This document shows, one piece after another, positions 45,600 through 58,535 of a stretch of DNA of 64,000 nucleotides (its first letter is position 1; the number at the start of each line of letters is the position of its first letter). A program made the position numbers and the translations under genes. This stretch comes from Guyanagaster necrorhizus (taxonomy: Eukaryota > Basidiomycota > Agaricomycetes > Agaricales > Physalacriaceae): contig NW_025064889.1 in NCBI RefSeq assembly GCF_019112545.1, positions 765,654 through 829,653 of the forward strand, in the 5' to 3' direction. Below the pieces are notes generated by a model. It was given only the letters and a program-made list of their open reading frames with translations. It searched no databases and was not told where the DNA came from.

Positions 45600-48330
45600 A
45601 CATCTCAATGATCCTCTCCTTCTAGGCATCATATCCCTTTGGGATGTTCATCCTGATATCAGAGACTATCTTGATGTATGATGTGGATGCTCTCTGTTTG
45701 AGGGCCTTGACTATTCATCTATCATTAGCTATATCATCCCATATTCTGGTGAGCTTGGCAAGTTGTTTTAGCTTGTCAAAGTATTCTATAGCCACTTTAT
45801 TGCTCATCTGAAATTCTTTAATCTTTGATTTGTGGACTTTCTGGATGGCTGAATTGATAAACTTGTTATTAAGCATTTGCTTAAAGACAGGCTAAGAGAG
45901 GAAATGATGATAATATTGAGTGGTGAAATAAAAGTTTGGTGAGATCAATATCCACTATGTCCTTACTTTATCTTCAAGATATGAGGCTGCAAATGTGATC
46001 TTGTTCATATTGTTTCTCAAATATGCAATATAAACTTCAAAGTATTGCTCACAGTCTATAAAGAATCAGTCTATGTCATTGAATGCTCTCTTGAAGAGAT
46101 AGAGTTTGCAGAGCAAGTCAGGCTTGTATTGGAGTACCATAGTGTTCTCTGAAAGTGTGCCCATTGGGTTGGGCCACTCATTAAAGGGTGGGTGCTGCCA
46201 ATTGGTTAGCAGACCAGAGAATGAATATAACAAGTTATCATCTGCAATAGGACTTTCCTGTAGAGAGGCTTCTTTGCAGACAATTACTCTATTTCAGATT
46301 GTAAATCTGAGCTTGAGGGCTTCAGGATCATCTTGAACTGGATCTTTTTTCCCACTGCTTTCTTCAGCTTTATCAGATGGAGACTGTCTGCTGAGGAGAT
46401 GACTCTCTTTGCTGATCCAAAGATTGCAGAATCCAGTAGTTTGGCTGATCAGCTGTTGTCAGGTTTATGAAAGCCAAATTGCTGATAATTAGACTGACAG
46501 AGTAGAGTGCAAGAATTGAGTAGTGTTGGTTTGGATTGAGGGTGCCATATATATGGCTCACTTCAAAGTTACTGAGGAGGTTCACAGCATTAGCTTGATA
46601 TCATATTTGGATGCATATTTAGGTAATTGACAGAGCTAGTCCTCAGAGTGCCTCCTATTATAAACTGAGATTGTATATTCAGTAGCAGCATATTATAAAA
46701 TATTCTGCTTCTTATGATTGTCTGTGAAAATATACTTCTGTCTGAGGGGTGAGGCTAATCAGGCCATATTCCACTATAGAAATGCTATATCATTCTGGTA
46801 TAGCCAGTGGTACTCCTTCTCTCTAGTTCACTGAATCTCCTTCAGCAACACTTCTTTGTCTGTTTTCTCATCCACATACTCCTCCAGTCATTTCCAATCA
46901 AGAGAGATGTCATTTCTCATATTATCCTCTTTGCTCTTCTTATCCCCCTTATCTCTGCTGTCCTCCTTGAGAAAGTTGTCATGCAGGTTGTAGATTAGTG
47001 GTGCCAGAAGTTTGATTGTTGCTGGCAAACTGATTGTCATTCCAGTTGCTAGGTCTGGCAATGTTGGCTGGAGAAGAAGGCTGGAGGAGGGTGGTGCCAA
47101 GGTCAGAGTCATACCGATGGTCTCTGTGTGCTTGCACTGCCTCCAGATCTTGGCTATAAACATGGAAGTTAGTATAAAACCAAGGATTAAGAAAGAGTGG
47201 TGTGACTCTCTCTCTCAGGAATTATTGGAGTCTTCAGTCAGAAATATGGACACTGAGAGGAACTCAAAGCTGGTAGGCATTGAGAATAGAGTCAGAGTTT
47301 GAGGGTATAGTGTCAGTGTCAGCAATACTGACACTTCAGAGAGGAAAATTGTTGCTCCTCCTTTTGGCTTTTTCAGTGATGATGACCTTAGCAGATTCTG
47401 CCTAAGGGTCTGTTTCTGTTCTTGTGGGTGTACTGGGCTCCTGGAATAGAGAGCCAGCATAGTCTGCCTGGTAATTGTAAGTGCTGAATCTCCCTGATCC
47501 TCACTCAGTGATCTTGAGCTCTTGTTGTCTTTGTTAGTACTGAGCATCATATAGCTCATTATAGTGGGCAGCCTCTCATTAGGTCTGCTCTTTCTCAGCC
47601 TGGTCAAGATTCTTGAGGATCCTCTCACTTACTGCTTAGAGCTCCTTTTCAGTAAAGTCCCTGGAATAGTAGTCAATCTCATCTTGGATAGTTGGTCTTT
47701 AGCTAGCATGTCTCTTTTCTGGCTTCATGTCTTTAATGTAGAAGGCTCTGGTCTGAGAGTGCATGCTGGACTCTGAGGTCATATAGAGAGAGGCATAGTC
47801 AAACTGTGTGGGTGAAATAGGTTTGGATCTTAGAGCTATTCTAAGAGCATCAAGAGAGTCCCTAGTATAGTCTCTAATGTCATGTGCTAAAAGAGAGGGA
47901 TTGTCAGAGAGTATATTATCAAAAAAGTTGTTGAAGACATTCTTATCCTTATGATCCAAGACTGAAGAGAACTCCGGTGAGATTCATGGGTTTCAGAAAC
48001 CAGTGAGCTGTGAGTCAGTTTGTCTGCTAGCTGATTGGGGGGGATACTAATGTCTTTCTTCTTGCAGAGAGCTCTATAGATCTGCTTATCTAGCATTGGT
48101 TTCAGGTATGGTTCCTGCTGTGGACTGGAGGGAAGTTCTGAGAGAGGCTGGAATATTATAGAGAGAGAGGTCAGAGATGACATTATGAAGGATTCAGTGG
48201 ATTTGTTGAAACTCTTAATAGTGTCTGACTGCCCAAGTGGTGATTGATTGGTGTTTCCTACAAAGTTAGATGATCACCAATAAGTCTAATAGCATTCCAA
48301 TAATAAAAGCTAGAAGATCAAAGAATTTTT
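45600..48330 (-). pseudogene. gag: gag of T2-4
   Basis: Capsid region about 45640-46150 (decayed counterpart of the DRFLMDCDQYF segment) and the long Ser/Pro-rich N-terminus (47215-48183). The zinc knuckle is lost with the breakpoint at 45600. The start codon that other T2 copies use is mutated (GGA in place of ATG, about 48328). Confidence 0.7.
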
Positions 48331-48367
48331 GGTCAAAGTTGAGGGATGATAGATCAATAGATGACAT
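48119..48367 (-). pseudogene. Small membrane-protein ORF upstream of gag, decayed (T2-4)
   Basis: Starts at ATG 48365-48367. Text LNFDQKFFDLLAFIIGMLLD with its hydrophobic helix, then HQSITTWAVRHY. It aligns with the intact ORF at 63305-63625. Three stops (TAA, TAA, TGA) replace Gln/Arg-type codons. The helix and the WAxRHYxEFQ segment are kept although this copy is strongly diverged. Confidence 0.65.
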
Positions 48368-48423
48368 TTGGTTTTTTTCATACTATTGTGTATGAGAAAA
48401 AGGAATAGAAGCTTCAAGCTAAT

Positions 48424-48884
48424 TGTTAAGCCCAAATCACACATGATTGTTAACATATAATAAACTGATGTCACTTTATGTTTGAGTGTTCCATTAGAGT
48501 TCACTTAATGTGTCTATTGATCAATATGCTTCAAGGCTATATGTGATTGGCTCAAGAGTAGAATAGTATAAAGATAAACTTTAGCTTGGAGCTGGGGTTA
48601 TACTAGCAAGAGCTATCCTACTTATATACTACAAGTCTTAGTTGATATAAATAATACTATCTATTGTATCTGTTTTGCTGTTGTACCTATTATTCTTGGG
48701 TATTATTACTGTCTACAAAAGAGTGATTGTGCATCATCAAACATTATTGTTACATCAAAAGACAATGATCAATCCAGCTTCTTGTGCTGACTAAGCTGAT
48801 CCCATGGTCTTAAGTGCTGGTCTAAATGCTCTGACTAAGCATAAATAGGGGTCAAAGTGAGAAATCAAAGAAAAAATTATAACA
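48424..48884 (-). repeat. 5' LTR of T2-4
   Basis: 461 bp, TGTTAAGCCC to ATTATAACA. The primer-binding region at 48410-48422 (sense TTAGCTTGAAGCT) pairs with the LTR box 48581-48593 at 12 of 13 positions. No matching target duplication is visible (right flank tattg). Confidence 0.88.
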
Positions 48885-50511
48885 TATTGTCTTAGTCTAA
48901 GTTTCTATTCTTCTAGTTAGACTATGATCTATCTCTTTTTTTGTCTGATAAGAGTGAGTATGAGGATAGAAGTCTATCTTCTGTTCTTCACTAGCTTCTA
49001 CTCTTTTTGCATGCTATTCTGGCCTCTGCTGCTTCTGTTATCATTGGCCCTACTTTCTTAGTCTTTAAGTTGATAGTACTGAAGTCTAACTTCTTTAAAT
49101 GAGTTTTACTCTTTATTTTTCTTCTGTTTCTCTATTATCTAAAAAAGATTATTTCTATGGTTCTCTTAATCTCTGGTTTTGGCCTGGTATATTTTTCCTT
49201 CATATTAGATTTTTCATCTTCTCATTTGGATACATTTTACTGTATCTGTTTTCACCTTGCATATACATAAAACCTTTTCAGCAGATCTAACAATTAGCTT
49301 TTTACTTTTAGGAAGCTCTAATTATTTGCAAATATTAGCAAGAGATCTATGCTTCTGTGAGTTATTCTAGACTATTTTTTTTTTAAGTGTTTATTATTTT
49401 TCTTCTTTTTATAAACTGCACTTTATTCCACTTCTAAAGAAGTAAAAGCTACTCTGAGCATTATTTATCTCTTATTTGATTATATTTCTATTTACTTTCT
49501 ATTTTTTTAGTGTAATTAGCTCATCTAAACATCATGTATAATCTTCAGTATCTTATACTATAGATTTCAACATCTCATTATAGTAAAGACTGGTTTTTGG
49601 CTCTCTCAAATTTTCTATTTCAGATAGTGAATTCTCTTTTTATCTCTTATACTTTTCTTATTCTTATAACAATATTTTTTTTAACTCTTATCTACTGATA
49701 GTGATGTTGCTATCTCTTTTGAAGCTAAGAGTAATAAATCTGTTGGCTCTTTTTTATGTTTGGTTGGTGCTCTTAATATAGAGAGTGAAAAGCCTGAGGA
49801 TTCTTCAGTAGAGTTATTTCTCTCAATTCAAGACAGCTGAATATCTTTCTCTTTTTATGTATATCACTCATTAACTGGAAAGCCACTTTCTAGTGTCATT
49901 TATATTGCTTTTTTAGCCTCTTCTAAACTAGCTTTTCCTCTTTTTATTTATATTTTTTTTTTCAGATATAAAGAAAAGATAGTTTCTATAGTTTCTGTTG
50001 TCTCTGCTAAGCCATCTTATCTTCTTTGTAAAGAAGGCTACTTCTGCAGTTTCTAAATCATCTGTCATTGCTACTGCATGTGAGAATATCAATTGAATTA
50101 TTTATATATGCATCTTTTATCTGGACATTAATCTTCAGTTCCATAAGCCTTCTCATCAGGCCTTGAAGTCTATAAGATTCTCTATGCTGTTTTTCTCTTT
50201 TTATTTTCTATGTTCTGATCCTTTTTTCTTGCAGATCATCCATGCAAATATACAGTGGTTAAGAGTATATTTATCATTATCACTCTGACAAAAATTCTTA
50301 TTTTAGCTACTTGCATTTGCACTACTTTAAAATCAGATGGAAATTCAGTATTAGTATGCAAAATAAAAGTTTGAAATATACTCAAGAGTCAGAACTGTTA
50401 GCTTCTGGTTCATTCTATTGCACATAGCTATCTGCATCTGAAAGTCAAGCACTATTACTCTTGTTTAAGAGACAGACATCAGTCTAAGAGGATTTGAATT
50501 ATATTATGATT
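48885..50511. other. Unclassified AT-rich repeat-like stretch without a gene
   Basis: 1.6 kb, pyrimidine-rich on the plus strand and CpG-poor. The minus strand reads in places as a Lys/Glu-rich protein with many stops (about 49850-50080). A phrase agatctaacaattagct near 49282 matches the T2-5 LTR end plus primer site (50963-50979), so an LTR edge may lie there. No domain is recognised. Confidence 0.4.
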
Positions 50512-50971
50512 TTTTAATCTTTTATCTTTCTCTCTGCAAATTAACCTCTATTAGTGCTTAGTTATAGCACCTAACATAAGTAGTCAAAGCTGTGGAATAG
50601 GCTTAGTCAGTGCAACAAGCCTGTTTGGTCATTGTCTTTCAATGTGACAACAGTGTCTAATGACCTACAATAGACCTTTTATGTACAGTAGCAACACTCA
50701 AGGACAATGAGCACAAAGGACTCAGAAATATACAATAGGAAGTAGTATAATTAGCATCACTCATGTAGTATATAAGAAGGCTCACTCTAGCTGAAAATTC
50801 CCAGCTTTAAGCTAAAGTTTATCTTCACACTATTTCACTTTCAAGCTAACTCTCAGGCTTTGAAGCACATTGATTAATATTCACAATAAGTGAACTCTGA
50901 TGTTCCACTCAAAGTGTGAAGTGATGTCAGTTTATTATGTGTCTATAGTCATGTGCAACTTAGATCTAACA
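50512..50971 (+). repeat. 5' LTR of T2-5
   Basis: 460 bp on the plus strand, TATTATGATT (TG mutated to TA) to GATCTAACA. TATA box tatataag at 50769-50776; predicted RNA start at 50803, 34 nt later. Most similar to the T2-2 LTR. Confidence 0.85.
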
Positions 50972-50972
50972 A

Positions 50973-50985
50973 TTAGCTCAAAGCT
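50973..50985 (+). promoter_or_regulatory. Primer-binding region of T2-5, self-priming type
   Basis: TTAGCTCAAAGCT, one base after the LTR. The predicted RNA 5' end AGCTTTAAGCTAA (50803-50815) is complementary at 12 of 13 positions; the one mismatch is a G-to-A change. Confidence 0.75.
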
Positions 50986-51029
50986 TCTCCTTTCTTTTTC
51001 TTATGCATAATTAGTGTGGAGAAAACTGA

Positions 51030-51257
51030 ATACCCTCTATCAACACATCAGACCCCAACTTTGATTGCAAGTTCTTTGAACTCCTCACTTCTATCATTAG
51101 AACACTTTTAGGCTTATTGGTGATTATACAGCTGTGCCATGAATACCAATCAGTTACCATCTGGGCAATCAAACACTATCAAGAGTTCCAACATATCCAA
51201 CACATTCTATGCAATATAACCTCCGATTTTTCCTTATATGACATTTCTGAATTCTGA
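51030..51257 (+). pseudogene. Small membrane-protein ORF overlapping gag (T2-5)
   Basis: 76 codons without an internal stop. The counterpart of the ATG start is ATA (51030-51032). Text FFELLTSIIRTLLGLLVIIQ is the hydrophobic helix, then QSVTIWAIKHYQEFQH. The frame ends at TGA 51255-51257. From 51139 it overlaps gag in another frame. Confidence 0.68.
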
Positions 51258-54200
51258 TAAATGTCTCACTAGCCTCTGGCAAGCCCTTTACCTGAGGCCA
51301 GATCTAGCCACTTGCATCAGATGAATGTTCAAGAAGAAAGACCCATATACCCCCTTTGATCCCACAATAGCAGCAGAAATTCAGACAATCACCTCACAGA
51401 ATTCTGAAACCCATCAATCCTGTCTTTCATCTCTGACTACAAAGATGAGAACCTCTCTGAGGGCTTCTTTGAGTAATCTCTGACTCTTGATCCTCCCATC
51501 ATCTCAAAGACTCATAGAATTGCTGACTATCCTAGAGACTCTCTTGATGTCATTAGAGTGGCTTAGAGACTCCAGCATCACTCCTCAGACTCCTCACCTC
51601 CCTATGGCACTCCTGCCAGAAGTTCTATGATCACACCTCTTTACTCTCTCAAGACCAGTGCCAGGCTAAGGAGAAGTTCCTCTCAGTGTGCCAACAATGA
51701 AAGGTGAGAACAAGAAGAAAGAGATAAGATCATTTGCTGGCTCTTTCCTGCATAGGACCTTAACATCCCATTTAACTATGATGAGGTGGTCCAACAGAAA
51801 GAGTGCTGAAGAAGAGAAGCCCCAGAGCATGAGTGAGCATGGAATGTGCTCACCATCTGCATCCTAGAAGAGTGATAGAGAGCCCTTGAAGCTGCAGAGT
51901 ATGACTGACAGCACTATAGCCACCAGTATACAATCAAAGCCACATGCTTTAGTAAAGGATTACTAGACTAGTATGAGCTCTGGTCAGAGCTCTTGTTATC
52001 CACTCTCATATTCTAGAAACCAAGCAGCAATGATGATCATGATCTATAGATGGACAGACCTGCTGAAGTCCTTACCACTGAAAAAGCAAGAAAAGGAGAG
52101 GACAATGATGTTCCCTCTCCACCATGGGATGATGTCCATCCCATCAGCTCTGAAAACCTTGACTATCTCTCTTCTTAATACATCCCAACCAATGACACCA
52201 CATTCAAGGACAATGAATCTATCCTCAAGCACTATGAGTTATGAGTACCTGACAATGCCTACATCTCTACCTGTGCACTCCAAGGTTTTCTCAGAAGTAG
52301 AGTTGCTCACTAGTTCCTCAATGAGCAATTCTATAGAAACTTCTGAGTCTATAGTAAAAGAATAGAGGTTGCAAGAGCAGCAGGCAGAAATCAATATGAT
52401 ACTGAGATCAGAAGTCACCCCACTACAGACTATACTATTATGATCACCTCAATCTCTTCAAGCCCTGTCACTAGATCCAGTATACAGCCAGAGCAGTGAG
52501 TTGCCAGTGACAATATGACTGCCTGAAGTCAAAGCAAGTATCTTCAATCAGCTCATTGACTCTCCCATCAGAGATGAGAGGGATGAGGAGTCACTGATCA
52601 AGGGTGATGAGGACAGTGAGAGCAGTAATGCATCTCATATGGATGGGGAACTTTCTTATCTTTATACAGAAACAACAGATGATGAAGCATTGAAAGAGGA
52701 AATACAGAGAAACAGAGAACAAGAGTTTGAGAATTTTTACTAAGAAGAGGTAAAGTTTCTATAGAGAGATGATAACTGGTTATCATCTCAAATGGAAAAA
52801 TTATATATTGCTGAACTATCTGAATGACAGGAAATATTGACACATGCTGCAATCACATATGCAGCTGAAACCTACAACCATTATCACCTGAAAGACTAGC
52901 TCAGCAAGTTGCCAGCTTATCAGTCACTATCTAAGGTCTGACCAATGCCCTGGTCACCACCTGTCATGCTGAAGCAAGCTATATACATAACACCATCAAC
53001 CCAAAGCTGAGACTCATACTTCACTCCTTTCATATGAACCTCAGCAACCTGGCTAACTAGGTCTCAGGCCTATTCTGATGTTCAGCCCATTAGATATTGA
53101 AACCCATAGATAGGAACAGGCAGCCAGCTACTAGCTGCTCAACCTCTGCTGGACAAAGCCTCTGGGAGTAGAGCAGGGAAGAATCTGGTCCATGATGACT
53201 CAGAAGTGGTCCAGTTAGAATTCACTGTACAAGATGAAGTGATTGTACAAAAGGAAGCAGCTCTCCAAGGGAGTCCTGTGGCTGACAACAACTCCCTTCA
53301 TTCTTTTCCCAGGCCACCAGCTGAATGGTGATGCTCTCTCTTTGAAGAGTGGCCCAATCTGATGAGTGCTCTACCAGAGAACACTGCTATTTTACAGTGC
53401 AAACCAGATCTGCTCTGAAAATCCTGTCTCTTTAAAGAAGCATCAGATGATATCAACTATTTTCTGGTTGACTGCAAATAATATTTTGAGATATACATCA
53501 GATATCTCAGAACTGACATGAACTGGGTCATCTTTGCAGTCTCATATCTTGAAGACAAGGCAAAAACCTGATGGATCCTTGTTTTCTCAAACTTCTGATC
53601 AACTATAAGGAGACATTACTGATGTCCCTCATAGCTGGTGTTCAAACAGATACTCCATGACAAATTCATTGATCCAGCAGTGCAAGAAGTGCACAAACAG
53701 AAGATTAAGGAGTATAAGATGAGAGAGAAGGCAGCTTCTGATTACTTCAATGAGCTAAAACAACTAGCCAAACTTGCTGATATATGAGATGACATGGCTG
53801 ATGACAGAAGAATGGTCAAGGCCCTCAAGAGAGAAGTCCCATCTTCATATGTCATAATAATCACTGCCATTGAAATCAAACAGTTGATTCTGAAGGGGTA
53901 TGATAAGTGAAAGAAATGAATCATCAAGATATACAAGAAATAATAAAGGCAGAAGATAGAGCAAACCATCTTACAAGACTTCTGGAAGTCTAATTAGTCA
54001 CAGGCCTCTGGGTCAAAGATGATTAACTCAAATGCCAACAAGTCAGAACCCTCGATGGCCAGTCTGTCATACTCAGCCCAGAAAATAGGCACTGGAACAA
54101 TATACACTGGAACAGGAAAGCCAATGGATATAAACCGGCTCAAAAAAAAAGGAAAGTGTTTCAATTATGGCCAGAAGAGCCATATGTCAAAGAATTGTCT

Positions 54201-54318
54201 TAAGAAGAAACAAACCTGAGAAGATATCCAGGCTCAGATCATCAAGCTCCAGAAAGAGAAAGAAGGCTTAAGCATGGAGATAAAGGTAGAAGAGGTAAAA
54301 GATGGGGCTGACCAGTGA
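51139..54318 (+). pseudogene. gag: gag of T2-5
   Basis: ATG 51139 starts MNTNQLPSG, aligned with MDANQLPSG of T2-6. Capsid about 53430-53760, zinc knuckle about 54145-54215 with one Cys changed to Tyr (KCFNYGQKSHMSKNC). The stop TGA at 54316-54318 matches the natural gag stop of T2-1 and T2-6. Many stops and probable shifts. Confidence 0.75.
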
Positions 54319-57300
54319 GTGATTCCACTAGATCAGCCAAAGGACTTCACAGTGTGTGAATAATACTTATTAAATAGACTGATACTTCTGTAGTTACACA
54401 TATGCCTAAATTATGCATGCATTCAGATATACTCCAATCAACCTCTATTTTGCATATCAAAGAATTGCTAAAAGAGCAAGCTCGGCTAAACAGAGAGAGA
54501 AGCCCCCAAGGTATGGCTCCAGCCATTCAAAACCAAGTGGATATGGAGGGCCATCAGAGAAGTGCCAACAAAGAAAGTGGCAAAGGCAGTACTCCAAAAT
54601 TGAGTACATAAGGCCCAAACTGAGGAGGTCATCAATGAAACAATCAAAGAGATGCAGGAAGCAAAAAGAGGTTGAGCCCTTGAGTGGCTCAATGAACTAT
54701 GCAGACCTTGGTGGTTTGTTCACAGAACCAAGACAACAGGATGAGACCTCACAATCAAAGCTTAAGTCAAGACTCTGACCAACTGGATAGCCCACTCAGT
54801 AACTATTCTGATTGATAACAGCTGCACTAGCAGTTTAATAAATTATGCTTTCATCAACAAGCACTAGCTTCCTATCTGATCCACTACAGTCTCTATTCCT
54901 GTTTATAATGCAGATAGAACCAAGAATCAGACTGATTCGATTATTGAATTCATTGAACTTCAACTCACAATTGGAGATCATTCCAAATGAATTAACCTGG
55001 CTATAACTGACCTAGGAACCAAAGAGGTGTTTCTTGGGCATGACTGGCTGATCAGACACAATCCACTGATTAACTGAAAGATCAGAAAAATAACATTTGC
55101 CTGGTGCTAGTGCCAAAAAGTTCCATTCAAGTTGTCTGATAAAGACTCTGAAGACAGATGAGACAAAGAGATGGAGAATGGCAAGACTATTCTCATCATC
55201 AATATGCAGAAGGAAATCCATGTATGTGCAGTACACTATGCTAATAATCTGACAGCAAAGACATATGAACAGAGAGAGGAGAAAATATTTGAGGAAATAA
55301 TATCTGAGTGGGCCTGAGACTTCAAAGACCTGTTCAAGAAGTTTTGATGAGCTTCTAGCCTCTAAACCCTGAGATCATGCTATCAAACTAATCCTGAATG
55401 CAAACACTAATTTTAATTGCAAGATATACCCACTTAAGAATCACAAGCAATAGGAACTCAATAAGTTCCTAGATGAAAATCTTTCCTCTAGAAGGATTAG
55501 GCTCTCAAAATCTCCAATAGCTTCACCATTCTTCTTTGTCAAAAAGAAAGATGGCAAACTTTGACTAGTGCAGGATTATCAGAAGCTCAATGAGATAATA
55601 ATCAAGAATCATTACCCTCTTCTGTTAATCTTAGAACTGATAGACAAACTTCAAGGCACTAAATACTACATTAAACTTGATGTCAGATAGAAATATAACA
55701 ATGTCTGAATCAAAGAAGGCAATGAATGGAAGACTGCCTTTCGAACCAACCAAGGATTGTTTAAGCCCACAGTCATGTTCTTCAGGCTGACAAATTCTCC
55801 TGCAATCTTCCAATGGATGATGAATAACATATTCAGAGAACTCATCACTACAGGAAAGAGATCCATCTATCTAGATGATATTCTAATCATGTCTCAGATG
55901 AAGGAGAAATATTAGAAGTTAGTCTGACAGGTGCTCATACTGATGAGGAAGCACAAGCTCTTTCTTAAAGCCAAGAAGTGCAAGTTTGAGGTACTAGAGA
56001 CTGAGTATCTCAGAGTCATTATCAGTGAAGAAAGCATCTGAATGGATCTGATTAAGGTAGCTGAAGTGACAGAGTGGCCAGAACTGATGAAGAAGAAGAA
56101 ACTTCAATTGTTCCTAGGGTTCACCAACTTTTACTGCCAGTTCATCAAGAACTATAGCAAGATCATCAGACCTATAACACAGTTAACTGAAAATGCCCCA
56201 TGGATATGGAGACTATCACAGCAGTCAGCATTTGATAGCTTTAAACAGAGACTAGCCAAAAATGTCATATTAGCCATTTCCAATCAGAAAGACAAGTTTT
56301 AAGTGGAAGCAGACTCAAGCAAAAGTGTAATAGGAGCTGTGCTATCCTAAAAATAGAGAGAAAAGTGGTGGCTAGTGGTTTTCTTGTCTAAGGCCTTGAC
56401 AGTGATGAAGCAAAATTATGAGATATATGACAAAGAGTTGCTTGCTATAATGCTCACACTTAAAAAGTGGCAGCATTATCTCATCAGGGCAGTCCAGATG
56501 TTTGAGATCTGGACTGACCACCAAAACCTATAATATTTCTAACAACTCCAGAAACTCAATCAACAACAAGTGCACTGGATAACAGAACTCAGCTAATATT
56601 TATATATGCTGCATCATAAGACCAGAACTGCTAACAAAAAGGCTGATCTCCTCAGCTGAAGGTCTAACCATGATCAGAGTGGATGTGACAATAAAGGAGT
56701 AATAATGTTAGGACTAGAATATTTCTATGCAATGATTATGCCAACTGAAGAGAAGATCCATGAACAGATCAAAAGCATGACAAGAGACATCAGCAAATGG
56801 GACCAATGCATAGCCCTATCCCTGAATCATGAACAAGGGAAAATGAAGACAGAGATGATGATTTGGTACAACAGGCAAATCTACATATCATGAGACTAGG
56901 CACTATGCAGTGAGATCATTGCAATATATCATGACTATGCTATATAGAGATATCCAGAGATTGCTAAAACTAAGTAATTGATTCTATGCAAATACTGATA
57001 GCTGAAGATGAGCCAAGATATCAAATATTATATTAAGGAGTGTAAGATGTGTCAATGAAGAAAAGCTATAATGCAAGCCAAAGCCATACTCCTACACTCC
57101 AATAAAATTCTGACCACACCATGGATCCACATCTCTGTTGACATGGTCACAGGTTTCTCCAACTGTAATGGCTATGATGCTATTATTATAGTCAATCAAT
57201 TTTCTAAGATGATCATTCTGATCACCTGTTTTACTGAACTAACCTCAGAAGAATGGGCCAAAATCCTATGAGATGAGATCTATGCTAAATATGGCATACC

Positions 57301-58008
57301 CCAGATAGTCATTTCAGACTAGAGGCCACAATTTGTCTCTAAATTTCTAAATAACTTAGATAGACTTCTGAACATCTGCTGAAACACTTCAACAGCATAT
57401 CACTCTCAAACTGATGGATAAACAGAGAGAGCTAACCAAGAAGTGGAGAAGTACCTCTGCCTCTTCATCAACTATTGACAAGATGATTGGATGGAGTGGC
57501 TGGCTTTGGCAGCCTTCCAACATAACAATCAAGTTCACTCAGCAACTGGCAAAATGCCATTCTTCATGAACTATAGTCAACATCTATATGTGATAAAAAC
57601 AACACATGCCCATACCATGATACCAGCATCTTCTGATTTTGCTAAAACTATAGCAAAAATCTATGACAAAATATATACTGCATTATAGAAAGCTGCCACT
57701 ACTATAAAGAGACATTATGACACTCATAGATGACTGGCTTACTCCTACACTATCAACAATAAAGTCTGGCTTGACACTAGCAACCTTCATCTCCCACATC
57801 TAAAACAAAAGCTGAATGACAAACACATAGACTCTTTCTCAATCCTAGCAAAAGTTGGACTTTCAGCATACCACTTATGCCTCCTAAAATATTGGAAGAT
57901 CTATGATATCTTCAATGAATCTCTATTAACATCTTATATCACACCAGCATTCTCAAACCAGGAACACCCTCCACCACCATCATCTGACCTGATCAACAAT
58001 GAAGAATA
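54319..58008 (+). pseudogene. pol: pol of T2-5
   Basis: Protease about 54800-55110, with LIDNS in place of LIDSG; RT about 55390-56290 with YLDD kept (55874-55879); RNase H about 56300-56650; integrase about 56900-57690 (HISVDMVTGF; MEWLALAAFQHNNQVH) and the start of the SH3-like tail (57770-58008). It breaks at LINNEEY where T2-6 enters. Numerous stops. Confidence 0.82.
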
Positions 58009-58535
58009 TGTTAAGCCCAAATTCCATGTGACTAGAGACACATGATAAACTGACAGAACCTTGCACTTTGGGTTATACTGTCAGAGTTCACTTGTGTGTG
58101 ACTAGCATTGTGTTGTCAAGGCATTGCAGTTCACTCGAGATAAGATGGTGAAGTAAAACTTTAGTTCGAGACTGGGGTGTTACAGCGAGAACTAAGCTAC
58201 TTAAATACTGTTTAGCTGTCGCACTATAAATAACTGTTCACAAAAGATATTGTCTGCTGTAGAGCTGTTCTCCCTACCGTTGCCAGGTTCTCCACAAAGA
58301 GCTGTTGTCTTGCTGTGGAGCTGTGGTCATGCACTGCAATTTGAGGATAAAAAGGGCATTGTCTCTCCCTTTACAGCACACAGCAGTGCGATAGGAGAAT
58401 GACCGACTTGGGTTGCTGAGCTAAGCATTCCCATGGTCCTAAGTGCTGGCCTAAGTGCTCTGACTAAGCAAAGATAGAGGTCATTTCCAAGGAAAAAGAA
58501 AAGAAAATAGAAGAAAAATAGGAAAAATCGTAACA
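58009..58535 (-). repeat. 3' LTR of T2-6
   Basis: 527 bp, TGTTAAGCCC to ATCGTAACA. It differs from the 5' LTR at about 18 of 318 comparable bases, nearly all transitions, several as CA against TG pairs. Confidence 0.92.

Larger units (their letters stand above)
50512..58008 (+). mobile_element. T2-5: plus-strand T2 element, 3' end replaced by T2-6
   Basis: 5' LTR, membrane ORF, gag and pol in order on the plus strand, the only T2 copy in this direction. It is cut at 58008 within the C-terminal tail of pol by the LTR of T2-6 (left flank gaata). Its 3' LTR is beyond the window or lost. CpG-poor and old, yet RT keeps YLDD. Confidence 0.88.

Noticed and set aside
39082..48884. LTRs at 39082-39551 and 48424-48884 as the two ends of one element
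   Set aside because: They belong to different subfamilies (the former resembles T2-5, the latter the solo LTR), and the flanks ggtaa and tattg do not match.
49099..49290. Hydrophobic plus-strand ORF as a membrane protein
   Set aside because: The Phe/Leu richness follows from the TTT/CTT-rich base composition; no start context or homologue is seen.
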